This document shows, in pieces, positions 8,202-14,557 of a stretch of 57,705 nucleotides of DNA. Made by a program: the position numbers and the translations under genes. Every line of letters starts with the position of its first letter. The first letter of the stretch is position 1. Source of the stretch: an uncultured Clostridia bacterium (GTDB lineage: Bacteria > Bacillota > Clostridia > Oscillospirales > Acutalibacteraceae); the NCBI GenBank assembly GCA_947632335.1, contig CANROX010000009.1, positions 1 through 57,705 of the forward strand. Reading direction: 5' to 3'. The notes beneath the pieces are model-generated. The model searched no databases. It had not been told where the DNA came from and worked only from the letters and a program-made list of their open reading frames with translations.

Positions 8202-9053
8202 TTATATAACGGCAGAGGCGTGTCGGGCAGCGTGACAACATATATTCACAGCTACCGGCATACCTGCAATATGAGTTGGATATGTTTCAATATTTACGCC
8301 AATGGCAGTTGTGCTTCCCCCAAGACCGGCAGGACCAAATCCCATTTTGTTAATGGATTGAAGGAGCTCCTCCTCAAGGTCTGCATACCTCTTGTCTGCA
8401 TTTCGGGTATCAATACTGCGGAAAGTTGCTTTCTTTGCAAGCTGGGCGCATTTTTCAAAAGTTCCCCCAATACCAACGCCCACAACCATAGGCGGACAGG
8501 GGTTAGGGCCTGCCTCCCTTACAGTATCAAGAATAAACTTTTTAACTCCCTCTATGCCCTTGCTGGGGGTCAGCATTGCAATCTTTGACATATTCTCACT
8601 GCCAAAGCCCTTGCCTCCCGCAAGAATTTCAATTCTATCTCCGGGTACAATCTCCGTATGAATGACGCTTGGCGTGTTGTCCCTTGTATTAATTCTGTCA
8701 AACACAGGGTCAGATACAACACTTTTTCTGAGAAAACCCTGTTCATAAGCCTGTCTTACACCCTCTGTAACAGCCTCATTAAAAGAGCCGTCCTCAACAA
8801 CAACCTTGTCCCCGTATTTTACAAAGAGTATCGCCATACCCGTATCTTGGCAAAGGGGGATTTTTTCCTCCCTTGCAATATCATCATTTTCTATAATCTG
8901 GGCAAGAATATTTCTGGCAGTTTCGCTTTCTTCCTTTTCTTTAGCGTCAGAAAGAGCCCTGTAAATATCCTCACCGATAAAGTAGTTGCATTCAATAAAA
9001 AGCTCTTTAACCCTTTGGGTTATTTCACTTGCCTTTATCTTTCTTATTTCCAT
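8202..9053 (-). CDS. Class I fumarate hydratase alpha subunit (Fe-S)
   Basis: 283 residues matching the catalytic N-terminal part of [4Fe-4S] class I fumarase/tartrate dehydratase alpha subunits. Likely cluster ligands are C68 (PLCQDTGMA), C186 (PNPCPPMVVGVGIGG) and one of C272/C273 near the C-terminus; the spacings fit the single-chain enzymes. It would hydrate fumarate to malate in the cytoplasm together with the beta subunit at 6644. Start at ATG 9053, preceded by GGGTGAT; an in-frame GTG 12 nt further upstream is less likely. First gene of a five-gene operon read from the promoter at 9075-9103. Loss of the oxygen-labile cluster would inactivate it, fitting an anaerobe. Confidence 0.92.
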   Translation of the reverse strand: MEIRKIKASEITQRVKELFIECNYFIGEDIYRALSDAKEKEESETARNILAQIIENDDIAREEKIPLCQDTGMAILFVKYGDKVVVEDGSFNEAVTEGVRQAYEQGFLRKSVVSDPVFDRINTRDNTPSVIHTEIVPGDRIEILAGGKGFGSENMSKIAMLTPSKGIEGVKKFILDTVREAGPNPCPPMVVGVGIGGTFEKCAQLAKKATFRSIDTRNADKRYADLEEELLQSINKMGFGPAGLGGSTTAIGVNIETYPTHIAGMPVAVNICCHAARHASAVI

Positions 9054-9074
9054 ATAATCACCCACATATAGTCT

Positions 9075-9103
9075 ATTATAACTTTATTTTCTCAACTTTT
9101 CAA
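9075..9103 (-). promoter_or_regulatory. Promoter of the fumarase/exported protein/MBOAT operon
   Basis: Minus-strand TTGAAA (9103-9098) and TATAAT (9080-9075) with a 17-bp spacer, just upstream of the fumarase alpha gene. Confidence 0.7.
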
Positions 9104-9110
9104 TATATCC

Positions 9111-9140
9111 TTGTAAAAGGTTTTTATTTTATGGTAAAAT
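9111..9140 (+). promoter_or_regulatory. Candidate promoter of the two-component operon
   Basis: TTGTAA (9111-9116), 18-bp spacer, TAAAAT (9135-9140) about 105 bp before the response regulator start. It is back-to-back with the fumarase operon promoter. Moderate match only. Confidence 0.4.
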
Positions 9141-9245
9141 ATTTTTAATATTTGTAGGTACTATTCTATGTATTTTCACAAACATTAAGAATTTGAACAT
9201 AAAATCATCACATAAAAAATCTATCCTATAGTGGGAGGTATAATT

Positions 9246-9920
9246 ATGAGTAAAATCCTTATTGTTGACGATGAGTTTAGAATCAGGGAAATTATTAAAA
9301 AGTATGCCGTTTTTGAGGGTCATACCGTTACCGAGGCACAGGACGGTATGTCTGCCATTGAAATATGCCGAAAAGAGAGCTTTGACATTATTATTATGGA
9401 TGTTATGATGCCGGAGCTTGACGGTTTTTCTGCCTGCAGAGAAATACGCAAAACCTCCCAGACCCCAATAATTATGCTTTCTGCAAGAGGGGAAGAGTAT
9501 GACAAAATCCACGGCTTTGAGCTTGGCATTGACGACTATGTAGTGAAACCCTTTTCTCCCAAAGAGCTTATGATGAGAATTAACGCTGTCCTAAAGCGCT
9601 CCGGCGCAGGGTCTGCAGTGGTTCAGGATATTTTTAAATTTGAGGGACTTGAAGTAAACTTTACTGCACGAATTGTAACTGTAGACGGCACAAGGATAGA
9701 AATGACTCCAAAGGAGTATGAATTGTTTTTCTATATGGTAAAGAATAAGGGTATCGCCCTTACAAGAGAAAAACTCATAAGCGAGGTTTGGGGTTATGAT
9801 TTCTTCGGAGATGACAGAACCCTGGATACCCACATTAAACTTCTTAGAAAGAGCCTTGGAAACTACAGCAAATGTATTGTAACACTTAGAGGAGTTGGAT
9901 ATAGGTTTGAAACATTTTAA
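9246..9920 (+). CDS. OmpR/PhoB-family response regulator
   Basis: A 224-residue protein with an N-terminal receiver domain (acidic pair VDDE at residues 8-10, phospho-acceptor D52 in IIIMDVMMP, conserved Lys in VVKPFSP) and a C-terminal winged-helix DNA-binding domain (MTPKEYELFFYMVKN, DDRTLDTHIKLLRKSLG, LRGVGYRFE). Phosphorylated by the adjacent histidine kinase, it would bind promoter DNA as a dimer. ATG 9246 is preceded by GGGAGGT; the extended frame from 9231 would begin inside that Shine-Dalgarno. The kinase start overlaps its 3' end. Target genes unknown; the divergent fumarase operon is a positional candidate. Confidence 0.95.
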   Translation: MSKILIVDDEFRIREIIKKYAVFEGHTVTEAQDGMSAIEICRKESFDIIIMDVMMPELDGFSACREIRKTSQTPIIMLSARGEEYDKIHGFELGIDDYVVKPFSPKELMMRINAVLKRSGAGSAVVQDIFKFEGLEVNFTARIVTVDGTRIEMTPKEYELFFYMVKNKGIALTREKLISEVWGYDFFGDDRTLDTHIKLLRKSLGNYSKCIVTLRGVGYRFETF

Positions 9921-11550
9921 AAACAAAATAAATAATCTTCCTGTCCACTTTAAACTTCTTGCCTGGTTTTTAGCATTTTCTTTTATTATGCTTATACTGC
10001 TATGGCTTTTCCAAACCATATTTTTTTCAAATTTCTATAAGAGGGTAAGGGTAAATCAGGTAGAGGACTGCGCCCATTCTATTGAGGGCAATATTTCCGA
10101 CAATCACATAACCAGTCTTATAGATAATCTAAGCGACCAAAATGATGTTGGAGTTTATGTCTTTGACACCTCGTCATCAATAATCAGTCCCCTTTATTCC
10201 ACAGACAGCAACTTTATGAAAAGGATATTGTCTGTCAATGAAAACAATTACGATTCCAATGAGAAATCCTCTAAATCAGAAAATAAAGATGAGGACTCAG
10301 AAAACACCCATAAAAGCGTGCTGATTTTTGACAACAGCAAAACCGTTGAGGGCATTAACACAAATATTTACTACGATGACGCAAAGGACAACGGAGGCAC
10401 AGGCATTACCTATATAGATAAAGATGACGAAAAATTAAATGTAATTGACAATCTTCAGGGCGACCTGCCTCCTATGGACAAGCTGAAAACCGACACCCTT
10501 GTGTATACAAGAGTTTTTACCGGTGAAAACAATCGGGAATATATGGTAATTATAACAAGCAGAATTGCCCCTGTCGGAAGTATTATCAGTACAATCCGTT
10601 ATCAGCTTATAGTGGTATCCCTGATACTACTTGCCATTGGCATATTTGTGGCAATACTTGCCTCAAGAAAAATCAGTAAACCTATTAAGGTCACAACGGA
10701 AAATGCAAAACTCCTTGCACAGAAAAACTATGACGCAAAATTTGACAGCACAGGTTACCTGGAGGTTACAGAGCTTAACAAAACTCTTACCTATGCTACA
10801 AATGAACTGAAAAAGGTGGAAAACCTCCAGCACGAGCTTATCGCCAATATCAGCCACGATTTGCGGACGCCCCTTACAATGATAACAGGATACGGAGAGG
10901 TTATGAGGGATCTTCCCGGGGAAAACACTCCGGAAAATATTCAAATTATTATTGACGAGGCAAACAGGCTCAATACCTTAGTAACAGACCTTCTTGATAT
11001 TTCAAAGCTGCAAGCAGGCGCATTCACCATTAACAGAGAAGTATTTTCCATTACAGAGCTTGTCAGGGACAGTTTCCAGCGTTACAATAAACTAAAGGAG
11101 CAGGAAGGCTATAACCTGACATTTAAGTATGACAGAGATATATTTGTCAAAGCAGATATAAGCAAGATTGGACAGGTTTTTTATAACCTTGTTAATAATG
11201 CAATTAACTATTCACGCAAAAATAAACTCATTGAGGTTCGCCAGATAATAAAGGAAAATAAGGTGTTTATTGAGGTTGAGGACCACGGGGACGGCATTGA
11301 CAAAGAACATCTGGAAAATATCTGGGATAGATATTATAAGGTGGATAAAGAACATAAAAGCTCTGTCATCGGCACAGGTCTTGGACTTTCCATTGTCAAA
11401 AATATTCTTGACGCCCATAATGCCCACTACGGAGTAAGGAGTGAGTTAGGGGTAGGAAGTGTGTTTTGGTTTGAGCTGGAAATCTATAATGAGGACCAAT
11501 CAGAAAAAACTCCCGACCCAAAACAAAAGAAACATAGGAAACAGAAATAG
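9907..11550 (+). CDS. Membrane sensor histidine kinase
   Basis: A kinase of about 547 residues: TM1 (about 17-38), an extracytoplasmic sensor region of about 190 residues, TM2 (about 232-253), HAMP, a HisKA domain with phospho-acceptor His near residue 317 (NISHDLRTPLTMI), and a HATPase domain (N box NLVNNAINYS, G1 DHGDGID, G2 GTGLGLSIVK). The sensor contains a very acidic, Ser/Asn-rich low-complexity segment, which could bind cations. Start: TTG 9907 is favoured, because TTG 9895 directly abuts the GAGGAG at 9889-9894; the gene overlaps the regulator end. The C-terminus is a basic tail (KQKKHRKQK). Ligand unknown. Confidence 0.93.
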   Translation: MKHFKNKINNLPVHFKLLAWFLAFSFIMLILLWLFQTIFFSNFYKRVRVNQVEDCAHSIEGNISDNHITSLIDNLSDQNDVGVYVFDTSSSIISPLYSTDSNFMKRILSVNENNYDSNEKSSKSENKDEDSENTHKSVLIFDNSKTVEGINTNIYYDDAKDNGGTGITYIDKDDEKLNVIDNLQGDLPPMDKLKTDTLVYTRVFTGENNREYMVIITSRIAPVGSIISTIRYQLIVVSLILLAIGIFVAILASRKISKPIKVTTENAKLLAQKNYDAKFDSTGYLEVTELNKTLTYATNELKKVENLQHELIANISHDLRTPLTMITGYGEVMRDLPGENTPENIQIIIDEANRLNTLVTDLLDISKLQAGAFTINREVFSITELVRDSFQRYNKLKEQEGYNLTFKYDRDIFVKADISKIGQVFYNLVNNAINYSRKNKLIEVRQIIKENKVFIEVEDHGDGIDKEHLENIWDRYYKVDKEHKSSVIGTGLGLSIVKNILDAHNAHYGVRSELGVGSVFWFELEIYNEDQSEKTPDPKQKKHRKQK

Positions 11551-11552
11551 TA

Positions 11553-11582
11553 AAAGACCCACAATTTGAATTGTGGGTCTTT
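11553..11582. terminator. Bidirectional terminator between kinase and Sel1-repeat gene
   Basis: A perfect 14-bp inverted repeat (AAAGACCCACAATT and its complement) with a 2-nt centre lies between two convergent genes, with T-rich sequence on each exit side. Confidence 0.8.
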
Positions 11583-11584
11583 GT

Positions 11585-13327
11585 TTATTTTCCCTTAGTG
11601 GATTTTTTTATGGCAGTAGTGTTAATACCGGTAAACCTTTCAAAGGCCTCTTTTCCCTTTTTACTGTGCTTTGTGGGCTTGTACTTTTTCAAAGCCTCTC
11701 TGTCCCCAAGCTCTGCCGCCTTTCTCATATATATGTTGGACTTGTTTTTACTCTTTGTAAATCCGTTCTTGCCCTTTTTATAGTATAGTGAAATCAGCTT
11801 GTAAAAGGCAATGAGGTCATCTGTTAAATCTCCTGCCCCCAGTTTTGACGCTCTCTTTAAATAGCTGTTAATCTTCTTATAGTTGTCGTAATTAATGCCC
11901 TGTAAGGTAAGTTCCTTTGCACGCTTGTAGTAGTCTTTTCCTATTTCTTTAAGCATTTCGCTGTCCAAATCTCTTGCCATATTGAGAAATTCGTTGGCCT
12001 TTAAGGGGTCGCAAATATATCCTCCCACACCATGCTTGTATCTGAAATAGGAATTGATGTAACCCATCATAAGATTTTTTTTGGCATTTTTATTTCCAAG
12101 GTTCATAGCCTTTAAGAAAAATTTTTCCGCTTGTTCCATATTAACCTTAGCATTTTTGCCGTCACGGTATTTTAGTCCATACTGATTGTAAAGCGTTCCC
12201 AAGTTTGCCTTTGCCGAAACACTCCCCATTTCTATGGCGTTTTTAAAGCATTGTTCAGACTGTATAAAGTCTATTTCTCTGCCGTTTTCACCGTTATAAA
12301 AATCCACGCCAAGCTGGTTGTAAATTGCGGCAAGATTTTTTCTGGCTTCCTCATTTCCAAGATTTTTGCTTTTGGAAAAGAAATTTACTGCCTCTGCAAT
12401 ATCTATCATTTCCCCGTCAGGACTGTAAATATCCGCACCCTTGTTATTAAAAATTGTAGCCAGCTTTTCCATAGCATTTTCATTTCCTAAGTAAGATGCA
12501 AGTTCTAAAGTATCAATACTCCGGTTTTCAACGGCCATTTCATAGTAAATATCGCTTAATTGCTTTTTAGCCTCCTCATTATTGTAGAGAGAGGCCTTTC
12601 TCAGCATTTCTATTTTTTCTTCTTTATTTTCAAGTTTTTTACCTAACTCAAAGTAACATCTTCCAAGGGGCTCGTCTGCCTCTATTTTTCCCAATTCCTT
12701 TGCTTTGAAAAGGTATTCCCTGCTTTCTTCAAAATTTTCCTGTTCCAAAAGGCTCTGACCTTTCCTTAGCATTACCTCGGCATATTCTCTTTTTACATCT
12801 GCTCCAAGGTCCATAGCCTTTCCAAGGTAATCAATCTTTGTTTCAATATGGGCGTCATCACACAGAATACCTAATTCTTTATAAATCTCACCTTGTGTGT
12901 TCTTTTCAAATTTTTCAATATTCTCCAAGCATCTATTATACCACTCAAATGAAGTTTCCTTGTTCTTTTTTTCATAATATGCGGCAAGCTGAAGCATTGC
13001 TTCGCTGTTTCCTGAATTTGCGGCGGCAACAAGAAAATCTATTCCCATCTCCTCGTTTTTTTCAACGCCCTCTCCTCTAAGGAGCATTACACCTATCCTG
13101 TACCTTGCAATTATGTCCCCTTTTTGGGCAAGAGCATAATAAGTTTCATAGGCATTTGAGTAATTACCCTCCCGGCAGCTTTCCTCCGCCTGCTTAAGAG
13201 CTGCTGCACCATCAATTATGCCCAGTCTTATTCTGTCTGTATTTGTCAGCGGATAGGCACAGTTTGGGCATGATACTGCCTTATCTGAAAATTCTTTTCC
13301 ACACTCCGGACAATTTATTAATGCCAT
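11585..13327 (-). CDS. Zinc-ribbon and Sel1/TPR-repeat protein
   Basis: A 580-residue protein. The N-terminus is a zinc ribbon (CPECGKEF at about 6-13 and CPNCAYPL at about 20-27). The rest is a long array of helical Sel1-like repeats with alternating Gly/Ala and small-residue patterns (AAANSGNSEAMLQLAAYYE, AMDLGADVKREYAEVML, AIEMGSVSAKANLGTLYNQYG, AMNLGNKNAKKNLMMGYIN). Sel1 proteins are protein-protein scaffolds. There is no signal peptide or TM segment, so it is cytoplasmic. It has its own promoter (13372-13400) and a terminator shared with the kinase. Partner unknown. The last 40 residues are Lys-rich. Confidence 0.85.
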   Translation of the reverse strand: MALINCPECGKEFSDKAVSCPNCAYPLTNTDRIRLGIIDGAAALKQAEESCREGNYSNAYETYYALAQKGDIIARYRIGVMLLRGEGVEKNEEMGIDFLVAAANSGNSEAMLQLAAYYEKKNKETSFEWYNRCLENIEKFEKNTQGEIYKELGILCDDAHIETKIDYLGKAMDLGADVKREYAEVMLRKGQSLLEQENFEESREYLFKAKELGKIEADEPLGRCYFELGKKLENKEEKIEMLRKASLYNNEEAKKQLSDIYYEMAVENRSIDTLELASYLGNENAMEKLATIFNNKGADIYSPDGEMIDIAEAVNFFSKSKNLGNEEARKNLAAIYNQLGVDFYNGENGREIDFIQSEQCFKNAIEMGSVSAKANLGTLYNQYGLKYRDGKNAKVNMEQAEKFFLKAMNLGNKNAKKNLMMGYINSYFRYKHGVGGYICDPLKANEFLNMARDLDSEMLKEIGKDYYKRAKELTLQGINYDNYKKINSYLKRASKLGAGDLTDDLIAFYKLISLYYKKGKNGFTKSKNKSNIYMRKAAELGDREALKKYKPTKHSKKGKEAFERFTGINTTAIKKSTKGK

Positions 13328-13371
13328 ATTGACACCCCTATAAAACTCTTCTTTCTATTAACACACATTAC

Positions 13372-13400
13372 ATTATACAACCTTTTGGGTTTATTGTAAA
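13372..13400 (-). promoter_or_regulatory. Promoter of the Sel1-repeat gene
   Basis: Minus-strand TTTACA (13400-13395), 17-bp spacer, TATAAT (13377-13372), about 45 bp before the start codon. Confidence 0.65.
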
Positions 13401-13441
13401 TAAGTAATATATACAAGAAAAACTAATTCAAAAAAACAGAC

Positions 13442-13481
13442 AATACGCACCCCAAATTTTAAGTGTTTTGGGGTGCGTATT
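13442..13481 (-). terminator. Palindromic terminator of the small RHH/XRE transcript
   Basis: 15-bp arms (AATACGCACCCCAAA and complement, 13442-13456/13467-13481) with a 10-nt loop, followed on the minus strand by TGTCTGTTTTTTTG. The arm core matches that of the palindrome at 5166-5206. Confidence 0.75.
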
Positions 13482-13486
13482 ATTTC

Positions 13487-13666
13487 TTAGTTATCTTCTT
13501 CCTCTTTTAAATTGTCAAGGGCAACCCTCACCGCTTCTACCACAAATGCGGAAAAGGTGCAGTCAGTATCAACAATAGCCTCTTCCACTTCTTCAATTAT
13601 ATCGTTGGGAAATCGTATGCTTTTACTTGTGGACTGGGGAATTTGCGGAATTTTAAATTTCTTCAT
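13487..13666 (-). CDS. Small ribbon-helix-helix-like protein
   Basis: 59 residues, starting MKKFKIPQIPQSTSKSIRFP. The pattern of a short beta strand (SIRFPNDI) followed by two amphipathic helices (IIEEVEEAIVDTD, TFSAFVVEAVRVALDNL) fits the RHH fold of Arc/CopG-type DNA-binding proteins and antitoxins. ATG 13666 is 8 nt from AGG; the extended start GTG 13675 overlaps that site. It lies 29 nt downstream of the XRE gene and is probably co-transcribed with it, ending at the palindrome 13442-13481. No toxin gene is visible beside it. Fold inferred from pattern, function unknown. Confidence 0.65.
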   Translation of the reverse strand: MKKFKIPQIPQSTSKSIRFPNDIIEEVEEAIVDTDCTFSAFVVEAVRVALDNLKEEEDN

Positions 13667-13695
13667 CTTATACACCTACCCTGTAACAAATATAT

Positions 13696-14028
13696 TTATT
13701 GCAAAGATATAAACTCGTCTATTAGGTTTGAAACTATTTTTTTGTACTTATCATCTATTTTTCTGTATTTTTCTATAATACAGCTTTCATTTTCCGACAA
13801 TATATCAATGTCATATCTTCCGCTCTTAAAATTAACATCTGTATTTCCAATAAGGTAATCAACAGATGTGTTAAAAAACTTTGCCATTTTAATCAAAGTT
13901 TCTATTCCGGGTTCAACATCATGATTTTCATATCTGTTCACTGATTGCTGTGTAACAATAATTGCGTCTGCAAGCTCCTGCTGGCTGATGTGTTTTTCTT
14001 TCCTAAGTTCTTTTAGTCTTTTTATCAT
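13696..14028 (-). CDS. XRE-family transcriptional regulator
   Basis: 110 residues. The N-terminal two thirds are a Cro/C1-type HTH (MIKRLKELRKEKHISQQEL, IIVTQQSVNRYENHDVEP, FFNTSVDYLIGNTDV), followed by a helical C-terminal segment (ENESCIIEKYRKIDDKYKKIV) likely for dimerisation. ATG 14028 is chosen because TAGGAG lies 9 nt before it, while ATG 14037 abuts that site directly. It resembles the regulator at 515-736 in the NTS-DYI(L)G region. The AT-rich upstream region has opposed TATAACTC/GAGTTATA sequences that may be operators. Co-transcribed with the small RHH-like gene. Probable autorepressor; targets unknown. Confidence 0.85.
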   Translation of the reverse strand: MIKRLKELRKEKHISQQELADAIIVTQQSVNRYENHDVEPGIETLIKMAKFFNTSVDYLIGNTDVNFKSGRYDIDILSENESCIIEKYRKIDDKYKKIVSNLIDEFISLQ

Positions 14029-14037
14029 ATGTTCCAT

Positions 14038-14218
14038 CTCCTATATAAGGATAACAATAAGCAAGAAATTAATATAACTCTTATTACGAGTAAAATTTTA
14101 TAAAATTGTAAATTAACAAAATGTAATTGTAATTCAATACAAATAATTCGAGTTATATAAAGTAATTTTTTTAAAATTACAACTAACAAAGTTAAAATTA
14201 AATATCTATAATGTGTAG
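14038..14218. other. AT-rich control region upstream of the XRE gene
   Basis: Very AT-rich, no gene. It contains TATAACTC (14073-14080) and its inverse GAGTTATA (14150-14157), plus ACTC-N7-GAGT at 14077-14091, which could be regulator half-sites. No convincing sigmaA promoter pair was assigned. Confidence 0.35.
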
Positions 14219-14410
14219 ACCGGCGGTATACTTTCCCGTTACGGCAATATATACCGTTACAGTCCAAAGGCAACTACTTCTTCTGTAACCGGCGTTTCAT
14301 CTCCCCCCACATGGGCTATGCTTTTCAAAGCACCCCCAAATAATGAAATTTTTAATCCAAAAGACGCAAAACTTTTACAAGACAAGTATGACATTAAACT
14401 TAATTTTTAA
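14219..14410 (+). pseudogene. Possible 3' remnant of a lost gene
   Basis: A plus-strand frame stays open for 63 codons from just after a TAG (14216-14218) to TAA 14408-14410, with no start codon or ribosome binding site. It reads TGGILSRYGN, then SSPPTWAMLFKAPP, and ends LLQDKYDIKLNF, and base use is closer to coding DNA than the flanking AT-rich sequence. A GC-rich hairpin with a T-run follows at once, as after a real gene. This fits the tail of a deleted gene with its terminator left behind. It could also be chance. Confidence 0.35.
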
Positions 14411-14418
14411 AGAAAATC

Positions 14419-14453
14419 ACCCGCCGGCACAATGTGCAGGCGGGTATTTTTTT
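14419..14453 (+). terminator. Rho-independent terminator after the gene remnant
   Basis: CCCGCC pairs with GGCGGG and an inner GCACA pairs with TGTGC, followed by TATTTTTTT. No intact plus-strand gene precedes it. Confidence 0.65.
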
Positions 14454-14469
14454 GAACCATTATATAAAA

Positions 14470-14505
14470 ACCCGTCCCTGAGTTTTTCGGGGGAGGGATT
14501 TTTTT
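14470..14505 (+). terminator. Second hairpin with T-run
   Basis: TCCCT pairs with AGGGA in a G-rich hairpin followed by seven T residues. Weaker than the preceding terminator. Confidence 0.4.
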
Positions 14506-14513
14506 GCAAAACA

Positions 14514-14541
14514 AAGCGACCCCCATTAGTGGGAGTCGCTT
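14514..14541 (-). terminator. Terminator of the large cohesin-like/BIG2 gene
   Basis: AAGCGACCCCCA-TTAG-TGGGAGTCGCTT forms a 12-bp stem with one wobble pair on the minus strand, followed by TGTTTTG, 17 nt past the stop of the 982-residue protein. Confidence 0.75.
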
Positions 14542-14557
14542 GTAAAAAGATGTGAAA

